Origin: Actinomadura_C sp036008685
GTDB lineage: Bacteria > Actinomycetota > Actinomycetes > Streptosporangiales > Streptosporangiaceae
Assembly: GCA_036008685.1 (NCBI GenBank)
Contig: DASYNF010000209.1
Span: 1-48,239 of the forward strand
Length of the DNA stretch: 48,239 nt
Reading direction: 5' to 3'
Shown: positions 39,332 to 48,229 of the stretch, piece by piece
Position numbering within the stretch: position 1 is the first letter of the stretch
How the letters are laid out: each line of letters opens with the position of its first letter
Notes under the pieces: generated by a model
Told to the model about the DNA's origin: nothing
Database searches by the model: none
The model's input: only the letters and a program-made list of their open reading frames with translations
Translations under genes and position numbers: made by a program

Positions 39332-41449
39332 TCAGCGGTCGTCGGAGACCGTGGTCTTCTGCACCTGGAGCAGGAACTCCGCGTTGGACTTGGTGTCCCG
39401 CATCTTCTCCAGGAGCAGCTCCAGCGCCTGCTGCATGTCGAGCGCGTGCAGCACCCGGCGCAGCTGCCAGGTGACCCGCAGCTCCTCGGGAGCCATGAGG
39501 ATCTCTTCCTTACGGGTGCTGGACGCGTCGACGTCCACCGCGGGGAAGATCCGCCTGTCGGCGAGCTGACGGCTGAGCTTCAGCTCCATGTTGCCGGTGC
39601 CCTTGAACTCCTCGAAGATGACCTCGTCCATGCGGGACCCGGTCTCCACCAGTGCGGTCGCGAGGATCGTCAGCGAGCCGCCGTGCTCGATGTTGCGGGC
39701 CGCGCCGAAGAACCGCTTCGGCGGGTAGAGCGCCGTCGAGTCGACACCACCGGACAGGATCCGGCCCGAGGCCGGGGCGGCGAGGTTGTACGCGCGGCCC
39801 AGCCGGGTGATCGAGTCGAGCAGCACGACCACGTCGTGTCCGAGCTCCACCAGGCGCTTGGCCCGCTCGATGGCGAGCTCGGCGACCATGGTGTGGTCCT
39901 CGGCGGGACGGTCGAAGGTCGAGTGGATGACCTCGCCCTTCACCGACCGCTGCATGTCGGTGACCTCTTCCGGCCGCTCGTCGACGAGGACGACCATCAG
40001 GTGGCACTCGGGGTTGTTCTTGGTGATCGAGTTGGCGATGGCCTGGAGCACCATCGTCTTACCGGCCTTCGGCGGCGAGACGATGAGCCCACGCTGCCCC
40101 TTGCCGATCGGCGCCACCAGGTCGATGATCCGCGTGGTCAGGACGCTGGAGTCGGACTCCAGGCGCAGGCGCTCCTGCGGGTAGAGCGGGGTCAGCTTGC
40201 CGAACTCCACCCGGTCCTTGGCCTGGTCGGGCTCCATGCCGTTGACCGTGTCGAGGCGGACGAGCGCGTTGAACTTCTCGCGCCGCTCGCCGTCGTGCGG
40301 CTGCCGCACCGCTCCGGTGATGACGTCGCCCTTGCGCAGGCCGTTCTTGCGTACCTGGGCCAGCGAGACGTAGACGTCGTTGGGGCCCGGGAGATAGCCC
40401 GTGGTCCGGACGAACGCGTAGTTGTCGAGGATGTCCAGGATGCCCGCGACGGGGATCAGGACGTCGTCCTCGCTGATCACCGGCTCTTCGAAACGCTCGC
40501 GTCCTGCGCGGCCACCGCGGTTGCGCTCACGGAACCTGCGGCCCCGCCGGTTACGGCCGCCGGCCTCGTCATCGGTGTCGCCGCCGCCGCCCTGGTTCTG
40601 GCCACGGCGCTGGTTCTGCTCGCCGCGGTCACCGCGGTCACCACGGTCGCCGCGGTCGCCGCGGTCACCGCGGTCACTACGGTTACCTCGGTCGCCGCGG
40701 TCGTTCCGGTCACCGCGACCTTCGCGGTCACCGCCCTCGCCGCCCTCGCCGCGGTCACCGCGGCCACCGCGGTCACCGCGCTCGCCGCGGTCGCCGCGCT
40801 CGCCGCGCTCTCGAGTGCCGCGGCCACGCTGCCGGCCGCCCTCGCGGCCGCCGCTCTCGCCGTCGTCGGAGGACTTGCCGCTCTGTGCGGCCTGGTCACG
40901 GCCGGCCTGGTCACGGCCGGTCGCCTTCTCGTCGGCGGCCGCGGGCTGCTCGTCACCGTCGTCGCCACGGCGGGTCGCCGCGCGGCCACGCCGCGGGCGC
41001 TCCTTGGTCGTCGCAGTCGTCGCAGTCGTCGCAGTCTCCGCAGTCTCCGCAGTGGTCTCGGTCGTCACGGGAGCCGCCTCCTTGGTGCCGGAGGACTGCT
41101 CGGCCGTGGCCGTGGTGCTCTCGGGGGCCGCGGTGCCGTTGGCGCCGGGCTGGGCTGTCGCAACGTCAGGGACGCGGCCGGATGTGGCATCGGCTCCCTG
41201 GTCGCCAGCCGCCGGACCGGTCCCCTGCTTTTCCTGAATTGCCGAGATGAGCTGACTCTTACGCATCCCGGCGGTGCCGCTGATGCCGAGGTTGGACGCG
41301 AGCGCCTTCAGCTCGGGGAGCACCATGGCCGACAGGCCGGTGCCGGACCGGCGGCGCCGGGACGGGGTACGTCCGGTGTCGGCCTTGGCAGGCTCGGTGT
41401 CGGCTGCCGGACTCAATGTGTCCGTAAGGAGTTCGCTGGATTCGCTCAC
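39332..41449 (-). CDS. rho: Transcription termination factor Rho with a long Arg/Gly/Asp-rich insert
   Basis: 705 aa from GTG 41449, with GGAAGGA upstream. The order is Rho_N helical domain (MVLPELKALASNLGISGTAGMRKSQLISAI), a disordered insert of about 240 residues ending in repeated GDRGDRG/RGERGDRGG stretches, then the RNA-binding cold-shock domain (LDILDNYAFVRTTGYLPGPNDVYVSL) and the hexameric ATPase with SPPKAGKTMVLQ and DSITRLGRAYN. Inserts like this occur in high-GC Actinobacteria and raise RNA affinity on structured GC-rich transcripts. Encoding DNA (about 40610-40830) is a 9-bp tandem repeat. Confidence 0.97.
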   Translation of the reverse strand: MSESSELLTDTLSPAADTEPAKADTGRTPSRRRRSGTGLSAMVLPELKALASNLGISGTAGMRKSQLISAIQEKQGTGPAAGDQGADATSGRVPDVATAQPGANGTAAPESTTATAEQSSGTKEAAPVTTETTAETAETATTATTATTKERPRRGRAATRRGDDGDEQPAAADEKATGRDQAGRDQAAQSGKSSDDGESGGREGGRQRGRGTRERGERGDRGERGDRGGRGDRGEGGEGGDREGRGDRNDRGDRGNRSDRGDRGDRGDRGDRGDRGEQNQRRGQNQGGGGDTDDEAGGRNRRGRRFRERNRGGRAGRERFEEPVISEDDVLIPVAGILDILDNYAFVRTTGYLPGPNDVYVSLAQVRKNGLRKGDVITGAVRQPHDGERREKFNALVRLDTVNGMEPDQAKDRVEFGKLTPLYPQERLRLESDSSVLTTRIIDLVAPIGKGQRGLIVSPPKAGKTMVLQAIANSITKNNPECHLMVVLVDERPEEVTDMQRSVKGEVIHSTFDRPAEDHTMVAELAIERAKRLVELGHDVVVLLDSITRLGRAYNLAAPASGRILSGGVDSTALYPPKRFFGAARNIEHGGSLTILATALVETGSRMDEVIFEEFKGTGNMELKLSRQLADRRIFPAVDVDASSTRKEEILMAPEELRVTWQLRRVLHALDMQQALELLLEKMRDTKSNAEFLLQVQKTTVSDDR
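40610..40830. repeat. 9-bp tandem repeats in rho encoding GDR units
   Basis: On the plus strand CCGCGGTCA- and CCACGGTCG-type nonamers recur in frame many times, giving the GDR/GER/GNR triplets of the Rho insert. The length is likely variable between strains. Confidence 0.8.
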
Positions 41450-41825
41450 TAAGGGTCCTTCCCAGGGAGCGGGTGTTGGCCTCCATGGGCCAGGCAACCC
41501 GGTGGTGCGACCCGGCGGGGGCGCCGAGTCGGGCTCCGCCGATCACGATGGGATCGTCATCGGCGATGTCTGGGCACAGCCAGATTGTCGGGGCGGTTCG
41601 CTCGTGCGGACCCCCGATCCCGTTACGTCCGAAGCTTTGCTGGGATGCCAGACAACGGGAAGTTTCGGTGTCGGGGAGCCACGTGCGCGGGGCGGACGCG
41701 ACCGGAAGGTCGGCCGGGCGATTCGTGGCTGACGAGCACACGGCCCCGAGCGGGGCATCTGGTGCTGCCTCTAGCCTAACATCACCAGGGCACACTGCTA
41801 TTCCCTCAGAGGTCGATCTCGCGTG
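41450..41825 (-). promoter_or_regulatory. Long rho leader with promoter
   Basis: No gene lies in this 376-nt gap. On the minus strand TAGGCT (complement of 41773-41778) gives a likely start near 41766, about 50 nt after thrB, so rho would have an untranslated leader of about 315 nt. Rho genes commonly control their own expression through long leaders that Rho can end early; this layout fits that. The leader has several runs of C and unpaired purines. Confidence 0.5.
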
Positions 41826-42773
41826 TCATGAACCGTCGAGCTGAACGCATGCGCCGTGGGGGTCCACGCTCAGCAGGTGTTTGTGCCAGCCCGTACCCAC
41901 TTCAGAACCGATCAAATCAAGCCGTGACGCGGATGTGAAGGCCAGGACAGTGGGTCCTGCCCCGGAAATGACGGCGGCGACTCCGTCCGCACGCAATCGT
42001 TCGACCAGTGCCGCGGATTCCGGCATTGCGGGAGCGCGATAGGACTGGTGCAGCCGATCCGCGGTGGCGTCCAGCAGAATGTCCGGTCCGAGATCACGCG
42101 TCAGCGCCGCGATCAGCAACGCGGCCCGTCCGGCGTTCGCCGCCGCGTCCCCGTGCGGCACGGCCTCGGGGAGCAGGCCCCGCGCCCGCTCGGTGGCGAG
42201 CCGCCGGTCCGGCACGAAGGCGACGACCTCGGTGTCCAGGTCGAGCCGTACGAGCCGTGGCCCGCGAGGGGGACGGCCATCGTCGCCAGGGGTCCAGGCG
42301 ATGGTCAGCCCGCCGGCCAGGCACGGCGCGACGTTGTCGGGGTGGCCCTCGATCTCGGTGGCGAGCGCCAGCGCCCTCTCGTCGTCGAGCAGGCGCCCGT
42401 ACGGGTGGAGCGCGCGGGCCGCGATGAGCCCCGCCACGATCGCGGCCGACGACGACCCGAGGCCGCGGCTGTGCGGGATGCGGTTCACACAGCTCAGCCG
42501 CAGGCCGGCCGGCCGGCCGAGGGCCGCCGGGGCCATCTGGTCGATGACCTCGAACGCGTGGTGCAGGACCTTGACGATCAAATGGTCCGGGCCGCGGGCC
42601 ACCTCATCGGCGCCCTCGCCGGAGACCTCCACGGTGAGCCCGCCGGTCTCGGTGAGCTCGACCTCGACGTCGTCGTACAGCGTCAGCGCCAGCCCCAGCG
42701 AGTCGAATCCGGGCCCGAGATTGGCACTCGTGGCCGGCACCCGCACCCGCACCCGCCGGTGAGCCGGGCTCAC
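41826..42773 (-). CDS. thrB: Homoserine kinase
   Basis: 315 aa from GTG 42773, with GGAGGG 6 nt upstream. GHMP-kinase motifs are clear: VRVRVPATSANLGPGFDSLGLAL, the ATP loop PHSRGLGSSSAAIVAGLI, and the C-terminal ISGAGPTVLAFTS. It phosphorylates homoserine for threonine synthase. It is the last gene of the threonine operon, 100 nt behind thrC and 376 nt before rho. Confidence 0.96.
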   Translation of the reverse strand: MSPAHRRVRVRVPATSANLGPGFDSLGLALTLYDDVEVELTETGGLTVEVSGEGADEVARGPDHLIVKVLHHAFEVIDQMAPAALGRPAGLRLSCVNRIPHSRGLGSSSAAIVAGLIAARALHPYGRLLDDERALALATEIEGHPDNVAPCLAGGLTIAWTPGDDGRPPRGPRLVRLDLDTEVVAFVPDRRLATERARGLLPEAVPHGDAAANAGRAALLIAALTRDLGPDILLDATADRLHQSYRAPAMPESAALVERLRADGVAAVISGAGPTVLAFTSASRLDLIGSEVGTGWHKHLLSVDPHGACVQLDGS

Positions 42774-42873
42774 GCTTGCCCTCCGCGCCGTGATCTCCCG
42801 GTCGTTCGCGGACCGGGCGCTGCCACGATCTCGCGGTTCATGTCGACAGCCGGGGCCTCCGAGACCACCCGGG

Positions 42874-43959
42874 TCACGCGAGTCCGAGCGCGGTCGCGGC
42901 CGCGCGCGCGTCGACCTGCACCGTGGTGGGCGCGGGAGCGCCCGAGATCGCCCAGTCCGGGTCCTTGAGACCGTTGCCGGTGAGGGTGCACACGACCCTC
43001 GAGCCACGCGCGACGTGGCCGTCCTCACCCGGCTCGAGTTCCACGGCCTGCAGCAGGCCGGCGACGCCGGCCGCCGACGCGGGCTCGACGAAGACGCCCT
43101 CCTCGCGGGCGAGCAGCCGGTAGGAGGCGAGGATCTGCCGGTCGGTCACCGACGTGATCGCGCCACCGGACTCGTCCCTCGCCGCCAGCGCGAGACCCCA
43201 CGAGGCCGGGTTGCCGATGCGGATCGCCGTGGCGATGGTCTGCGGCTGCGTGACCGGCTCTCCCCGTACGATCGGCGCGGCGCCGCTGGCCTGGAAACCG
43301 AGCATCCGGGGGGTACGGGCGATGCGGCCGGACGCGGCGTATTCCTGGTAGCCCATCCAGTAGGCGCTGATGTTGCCGGCGTTGCCCACCGGGAGGCAGT
43401 GCACGTCCGGGGCCCCCGCCAGCGCGTCCACGATCTCGAAGGCGGCGGTCTTCTGTCCCTGCAGCCGGAACGGGTTCACGGAGTTGACCAGTGCCACCGG
43501 GTAGTCGGCGGCGAGCTTGCGGGCCAGCTCGAGGCAGTCGTCGAAGTTGCCGTCGACCTGCAGCAGTTTGGCCCCGTGCACCAGGGCCTGGGCCAGCTTG
43601 CCCATGGCGATCTTGCCCTGCGGCACGAGTACGGCGCAGGTCATGCCGGCCCGGACGGCATAGGCCGCGGCGGAGGCCGAGGTGTTGCCGGTGGAGGCGC
43701 AGATGACGGCCTTGGCACCCTGCTCGGCGGCCTTGCTGATGGCCATGGTCATGCCACGGTCCTTGAAGGAGCCCGTGGGGTTGGCGCCCTCGACCTTGAG
43801 ATAGACCTCGCAGCCGGTGAGCTCCGAGATCCGGTTGGCGGGGACCAGTGGCGTGCCGCCCTCGAGCAGCGTCACGACCGGTGTGGCCGCCGTGACCGGC
43901 AGATGGTCACGGTATTCCTCGATGAGCCCGCGCCACGCTCGGACAGCGGTCCCGTTCAC
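42874..43959 (-). CDS. thrC: Threonine synthase
   Basis: 361 aa from GTG 43959, behind AAGGGGG. The PLP lysine is Lys66 in GSFKDRGM. Other PLP contacts are CASTGNTSASAAAYA and the glycine-rich VGNAGNISAYWMGY. This is the short bacterial/actinobacterial form without the N-terminal extension of E. coli ThrC. It converts O-phosphohomoserine to threonine. The gap of 172 nt to hom is the longest in the cluster. Confidence 0.96.
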   Translation of the reverse strand: MNGTAVRAWRGLIEEYRDHLPVTAATPVVTLLEGGTPLVPANRISELTGCEVYLKVEGANPTGSFKDRGMTMAISKAAEQGAKAVICASTGNTSASAAAYAVRAGMTCAVLVPQGKIAMGKLAQALVHGAKLLQVDGNFDDCLELARKLAADYPVALVNSVNPFRLQGQKTAAFEIVDALAGAPDVHCLPVGNAGNISAYWMGYQEYAASGRIARTPRMLGFQASGAAPIVRGEPVTQPQTIATAIRIGNPASWGLALAARDESGGAITSVTDRQILASYRLLAREEGVFVEPASAAGVAGLLQAVELEPGEDGHVARGSRVVCTLTGNGLKDPDWAISGAPAPTTVQVDARAAATALGLA

Positions 43960-44131
43960 GGCGATCCCCCTTGGATGACCTGCGGTTTCATAGTCCTGGG
44001 ACGTTGTGGCCCGAGTCTATGGCCCCACGCGGACACGATGCCGGCCCATCCCAGATCCCGGGACCGTGGACGGGCTCGGAGTCGTGCGGCGTGGCCCCGG
44101 GCGATCTCTGTGGTGCTATTGGTCTGTCGTG

Positions 44132-45454
44132 CTATTCGTCGCCTTCGACCCGCATGACGCTGGCGACGTTGCGGACGATGTCGAGGCCGCTGAGACCGGC
44201 GACGGTCGCGGCCAGCGCGGCGTCCTCGGCCCGGTGGGTGACGATGACCAGCTGCGCGTCCTCGCCGAACCCCTCCTGCCGTACGGCCTGGATCGACACG
44301 CCGTGGCGGGCGAACTCCTCGGCGACCTTGGCCAGCACGCCCGAGCGGTCGGCGACGTCCAGCTGCACGTGATAGCGCGTGATCGTCTCGCCCATCGGGA
44401 GTACGGGCAGCGCCGCGTAGGTCGTCTCCGCGGGCCCGCGGGTCCCCTGGGTCCGGTTGCGCGCCACCGCGACGAGATCGCCCAGCACCGCCGAGGCCGT
44501 GGGCGCTCCGCCCGCGCCGGCGCCGTAGAACATCAGCCGGCCGGCCGACTCGGCCTCCACGAAGACCGCGTTGTAGGCCTCGCGCACGCCCGCGAGCGGG
44601 TGCGTGCGCGGGATCATCGCCGGGTGGACGCGCACCGAGACCCCCCGGCCGCCGCGTCCGTTGCCCCTGCCGTCCTCGGACGGGACCCGCTCGCAGATCG
44701 CCAGCAGCTTGACCACGCACTCCATGGCCTTGGCGCTCGCCACGTCCGCGGCGGTGACCTCGGTGATGCCCTCACGGTGCACGTCGGCGGCGGTCACGGG
44801 TGTGTGGAAGGCCAGCTGGGCCAGGATCGCGGCCTTGGCGGCCGCGTCGAAGCCCTCCACGTCGGCGGTCGGGTCGGCCTCGGCATAGCCCAGTTCCTGG
44901 GCCTCCTGCAGCGCGTCGGTGAACCCGGCCCCGTGGGTGTCCATCTGGTCGAGGATGTAGTTCGTGGTGCCGTTGACGATCCCGAGCACCCGGTGCAGGT
45001 GGTCGCCGACCAGCGACTCGCGCAGGGGCCGCAGCAGCGGGATGGCCCCGGCCACAGACGCCTCGTAGTAGAGGTCGGCGCCGTACTCACGGGCCGCTCC
45101 GAACAGGGTCTCGCCGTCCTCCGCGAGGAGGGCCTTGTTGGCCGAGACCACGGCCTTGCCGGACTTCATCGCCGCGAGCATCAGGCTCCGCGCGGGCTCG
45201 AGGCCGCCGATCACCTCGACCACGATGTCGATGTCGTCGCGGGTGACCAGGCTCAGGGCGTCGGTCGTCAGCAGCCGCGGGTCGACGCCCTCGCGGTGGC
45301 GGTCCAGCCGCCGTACGGCCACGCCGGCCAGGTGCAGGGGGACGCCGACGCGGGCGGTGAGGTCGTCGGCCTGCTCGCGCAGCAGCCGTACGACCTCGGT
45401 GCCGACGACGCCGCACCCCAGCAGCGCCACACCGAGGGGGCGGGGGGGTTTCAC
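44132..45454 (-). CDS. hom: Homoserine dehydrogenase with C-terminal ACT domain
   Basis: 440 aa from GTG 45454, overlapping the lysA stop by 4 nt (GTGA). NAD-binding GVALLGCGVVGTEVV, the substrate region SVAGAIPLLRPLRESLVGD and NGTTNYILDQMDTHG, and the terminal ACT domain (about 345-440; RYHVQLDVADRSGVLAKVAEEFARHGVSIQAVRQEG), which gives threonine feedback. It is not fused to aspartokinase. Confidence 0.97.
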   Translation of the reverse strand: MKPPRPLGVALLGCGVVGTEVVRLLREQADDLTARVGVPLHLAGVAVRRLDRHREGVDPRLLTTDALSLVTRDDIDIVVEVIGGLEPARSLMLAAMKSGKAVVSANKALLAEDGETLFGAAREYGADLYYEASVAGAIPLLRPLRESLVGDHLHRVLGIVNGTTNYILDQMDTHGAGFTDALQEAQELGYAEADPTADVEGFDAAAKAAILAQLAFHTPVTAADVHREGITEVTAADVASAKAMECVVKLLAICERVPSEDGRGNGRGGRGVSVRVHPAMIPRTHPLAGVREAYNAVFVEAESAGRLMFYGAGAGGAPTASAVLGDLVAVARNRTQGTRGPAETTYAALPVLPMGETITRYHVQLDVADRSGVLAKVAEEFARHGVSIQAVRQEGFGEDAQLVIVTHRAEDAALAATVAGLSGLDIVRNVASVMRVEGDE

Positions 45455-46845
45455 GCTGTCACCTCCACGTCCAGGCGCAGCAGATCCTCCTCGGTCTCCC
45501 CGCGGACGATCACCCGGGCCGCACCGTCACGAACCGCCACGACCGGCGGGCGCGGGACGAAGTTGTAGTTGCTGGCCATCGACCGGCAGTACGCGCCGGT
45601 CGCCGCCACCGCCACGAGGTCCCCGACGGCCAGGTCGTTCGGCAGCCAGAGATCCCGCACGACGATGTCTCCGCTCTCGCAGTGCTTGCCGACCATCCTG
45701 CTGAGCATGGGTTCGGCGTCGGAGCTGCGGCTCGCGAGCACACTGGTGTATTCCGCGCCGTACAGGGCCGTACGGAGGTTGTCGCTCATCCCGCCGTCGA
45801 CCGAGACGTAGGTCCGCAGGCCCTCGACGTCCTTGATGGTGCCGACCTCGTACAGCGTGATGCCGCCCGGGCCCGCGATGCCGCGGCCCGGCTCGACGGT
45901 CACACGCGGGACCGGCAGGCGGTAGGACTCGCACTCCCTGGCGACGATGCGCCGGATGTTCTCGGCGAGGACCTTGGGGTCCGGGGGGTCGTCGCCGGGC
46001 AGGTAGGCGATGCCGAACCCGCCGCCGAGGTCGAGCTCCGGGAGCTCCAGCCCGTGCTCGTCCCGGATGGCCACGAGGAGTTCGGCCACGCGGTGCGCGG
46101 CGACCTCGAAGCCGTCGGTGTCGAAGATCTGCGAGCCGATGTGGGAGTGCAGGCCGACCAGCTCGAGCTGCTCCAGCTCCACGATCCGGCGTACGGCCTC
46201 CAGCGCCGCGCCGGAGCTGCGGGCGAAGCCGAACTTCTGGTCGTCGTGGGCGGTCGCGATGAACTCGTGCGTGTGCGCCTCGACGCCGGTGGTGACCCGG
46301 ACCATGACCTTGGGCCGTTTGCCGAACTTGTCGGCGAGGAAGCCGAGCCGCGCGATCTCCTCGTAGGAGTCCACGACGATGTGCCCGACCCCGGCATCGA
46401 GGGCCCTGGTCAGCTCGGCGGTCGACTTGTTGCTGCCGTGCAGCGTGATCTTTTCCGGCGGGAAGCCCGCGGCGAGCGCCACGGCCAGTTCGCCGCCGGA
46501 GCAGACGTCGAGGCCGAGGCCCTCCTCGCGGACCCAGTTCGCCACGGCCCGGCACAGGAAGGCCTTGCCGGCATAGTGGACCTCGCCGTCGTGGAACGCC
46601 GCCTTGTAGTCCCGGCAGCGGGCCCGGAAGTCGTCCTCGTCGTGGACGTACAGCGGCGTGCCGAACTCCGTGGCCAGGTCGCGGACGTCGATGCCGCCGA
46701 TCGTCATGACCCCCTGCTCGCGGCCGGCGCCGCGCGGCCAGACGGCCGGGGACAACGCGTTGAGGTCCTCGGCCGGGGGCATCGGATGGTCTTCGGGCAG
46801 GACGTCCGCGTGCCGCGATCCCGCCGGGTGGGCAACCCTACTCAA
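45451..46845 (-). CDS. lysA: Diaminopimelate decarboxylase
   Basis: 464 aa. The best start is a TTG at 46845 whose last two bases share the TGA stop of the upstream gene (TTGA), behind a GAGAGAGAG stretch; homologues I recall begin MSRSAHPAGPRHADVLPE, matching LSRVAHPAGSRHADVLPE here. The PLP lysine is Lys94 in VHYAGKAFLCRA. HSHIGSQIFD, ELDLGGGFGIAY, EPGRGIAGPGGITLYEVG and GKHCESGDI complete the type III PLP fold. It makes lysine from meso-DAP. An unusual TTG start in a coupled junction. Confidence 0.95.
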   Translation of the reverse strand: MSRVAHPAGSRHADVLPEDHPMPPAEDLNALSPAVWPRGAGREQGVMTIGGIDVRDLATEFGTPLYVHDEDDFRARCRDYKAAFHDGEVHYAGKAFLCRAVANWVREEGLGLDVCSGGELAVALAAGFPPEKITLHGSNKSTAELTRALDAGVGHIVVDSYEEIARLGFLADKFGKRPKVMVRVTTGVEAHTHEFIATAHDDQKFGFARSSGAALEAVRRIVELEQLELVGLHSHIGSQIFDTDGFEVAAHRVAELLVAIRDEHGLELPELDLGGGFGIAYLPGDDPPDPKVLAENIRRIVARECESYRLPVPRVTVEPGRGIAGPGGITLYEVGTIKDVEGLRTYVSVDGGMSDNLRTALYGAEYTSVLASRSSDAEPMLSRMVGKHCESGDIVVRDLWLPNDLAVGDLVAVAATGAYCRSMASNYNFVPRPPVVAVRDGAARVIVRGETEEDLLRLDVEVTA

Positions 46846-47558
46846 AGTCTCTCTCTCGGTGTCTCGCCGAGCATCTGCAGCCCGTTTCCAATGGTTGTCC
46901 GCACGGCCTCCGCGAGCGTGCGGCGGCCGCCGTGCCGGGGGCCCGGCTCCTCGTCGCCGCTCGGCAGTGCCGGACACCGCTCGTGCACGTCGTGGTAGGC
47001 CTCCGCGATCCGCTCCAGGTGCCGTTTCAGCACCCCGGCGTCGCCTTCTCGTACGGCCTGCGCGGTCCGGCCCGGGAAGTCCCCGAGCAGGTCCAGCAGC
47101 CTGATCTCCAGCGGACCGGCCGGCCCGTGCGGGCCTGCGGCGATGCCGAGGTCGGCCGCCTGCCGCCGGACCGCCGCCGCCCGTACGTAGGCATAGCGTA
47201 CGCAGAAACCAGGGTTGCCGAAGGTCCGCGGCCGGTCCGGCCACGTGGTCTCCGGGCGCGGGATCGCCACGCGACCGTAGTCCGGGTCCGCCGCGATGCC
47301 TTCCGCAAGGCCCGGGGCCGTGATCGTGAGGAAGCCGCCCCTGGTCTCGGACTCCAGCGGCAGCCGCTCGGCGATCAGCCGTGCGATGTCCTCGGCCGGC
47401 CGGCGCTCCGCCGCCGCGAGCCGCAGTGCCAGCGGCGTGCCGTACGACCCGTTGGCACAGGTCAGTAGCGCGTCACTGGGGACGCACGTGAGCTCACCGG
47501 CGTCGCGCGCGGCGGCCACCGCGGCGAGGACGGCGCCGCCCACATCGGCTGGGGTCAC
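46842..47558 (-). CDS. ArgS-like protein lacking the catalytic core (tRNA-binding domains only)
   Basis: 238 aa from GTG 47558; TAGTCT ends 7 nt before it and no ribosome site is present, suggesting a leaderless mRNA. The N-terminus (DALLTCANGSYGTPLALRLAAAERRPAEDIARLIAERL... GGFLTITAP) matches the arginyl-tRNA synthetase N-terminal domain. The C-terminus (NPGFCVRYAYVRAAAVRRQAADLG, then DFPGRTAQAVREGDAGVLKRHLERIAEAYHDVHE) matches the DALR anticodon-binding domain. The Rossmann catalytic core with HIGH and KMSKS is missing. I recall the database name NrtL for this arrangement but cannot confirm it. It heads the lysA-hom-thrC-thrB operon. Confidence 0.85.
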   Translation of the reverse strand: MTPADVGGAVLAAVAAARDAGELTCVPSDALLTCANGSYGTPLALRLAAAERRPAEDIARLIAERLPLESETRGGFLTITAPGLAEGIAADPDYGRVAIPRPETTWPDRPRTFGNPGFCVRYAYVRAAAVRRQAADLGIAAGPHGPAGPLEIRLLDLLGDFPGRTAQAVREGDAGVLKRHLERIAEAYHDVHERCPALPSGDEEPGPRHGGRRTLAEAVRTTIGNGLQMLGETPRERL

Positions 47559-47615
47559 CCTCGTGAGACTATCCGACCACCATGTGGGACCACGCCGTGG
47601 TGACCTCGTGTTCGA

Positions 47616-48005
47616 TCAGTCTCCAGGGCCGGCGCCGGCGAGCCGGCGGACCGTACGGATCAGCTCGGCCGGATCGAACGGCTTGGTGACGTAGGCGTCC
47701 ACCCCGATCTCGTGACCCCGCCGGATGTCGTGATCCTGCGCCCGGGCCGTGATCAGGACGACCTTCATATGCCGGGTGGCCGGATCCTCGCGCAGCCTCA
47801 CCGCCGTCACCCAGCCGTCCAGCCGGGGCATCATGATGTCCAGCGTGATCACCAGGGGGTCGACCTCCACCACCTTGTCCAGGCAGTCCTGCCCGTCGAC
47901 CGCGGTCTCCACGTCGAAACCCTCGAGCTGGAGGTTCACGGCGATGAGCTGCCGGATCACCTCGTCGTCGTCGACGACGAGCACGCGTCCAAGGGGATCG
48001 GTCAC
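47616..48005 (-). CDS. Stand-alone response regulator receiver protein
   Basis: 129 aa from GTG 48005; GTG 48011 is also in frame, but TAGCTT ends exactly 7 nt before 48005. Receiver motifs are complete: acidic pocket VDDDE (Asp12-14), phosphoacceptor Asp56 in LDIMMPRLDG, Thr in LITARA and Lys in YVTKPFD. There is no output domain, so it works by protein contact. It sits between the ArgS-like gene and a divergent tRNA gene, with no histidine kinase nearby. Confidence 0.9.
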   Translation of the reverse strand: MTDPLGRVLVVDDDEVIRQLIAVNLQLEGFDVETAVDGQDCLDKVVEVDPLVITLDIMMPRLDGWVTAVRLREDPATRHMKVVLITARAQDHDIRRGHEIGVDAYVTKPFDPAELIRTVRRLAGAGPGD

Positions 48006-48099
48006 GGCCACGAAGCTAGCCGGTCGGGAACCTGGGCGCACGGCGAATAACCAGGTGCGCGTCAGCGTTTCATAGCTGGTAGCCTTCTTTTCGCGCCAA

Positions 48100-48171
48100 G
48101 CCCCCTTAGCTCAGGGGATAGAGCATCGGCCTCCGGAGCCGAGGGCGCAGGTTCGAATCCTGCAGGGGGCG
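48100..48171 (+). tRNA. tRNA-Arg, anticodon CCG
   Basis: 72 nt with a full cloverleaf: acceptor GCCCCCT pairs with AGGGGGC, D arm GCTC/GAGC with AGGGGATA loop, anticodon stem TCGGC/GCCGA around CTCCGGA (anticodon CCG), T arm GCAGG-TTCGAAT-CCTGC, discriminator G. The CCA end is not encoded. It decodes CGG, a frequent Arg codon in this genome. It is divergent from the receiver gene and ends at a strong terminator. Confidence 0.97.
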
Positions 48172-48190
48172 CACAGCATCATCATCCGAG

Positions 48191-48229
48191 CCCCGGATGG
48201 TCGGCGGAACGCCGATCACCCGGGGTTTT
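48191..48229 (+). terminator. Terminator of tRNA-Arg
   Basis: Outer arms CCCCGG (48191-48196) and CCGGGG (48220-48225), inner arms TCGGCG (48201-48206) and CGCCGA (48210-48215) with a GAA loop, followed by TTTT (48226-48229). A textbook intrinsic terminator, 20 nt past the tRNA. Confidence 0.88.

Noticed and set aside
40610..40830. CRISPR or non-coding repeat in rho
   Set aside because: The 9-bp units are in frame and encode the GDR insert; there are no spacers.
39032..41452. 806-aa plus-strand open frame across rho
   Set aside because: Mirror frame of rho; Ala/Val/Thr runs come from the antisense of the GDR repeat and no domain is seen.
48080..48085. TAGCCT as a -10 for tRNA-Arg
   Set aside because: Position is plausible but no -35 is visible at the expected distance; not strong enough to list as a promoter.
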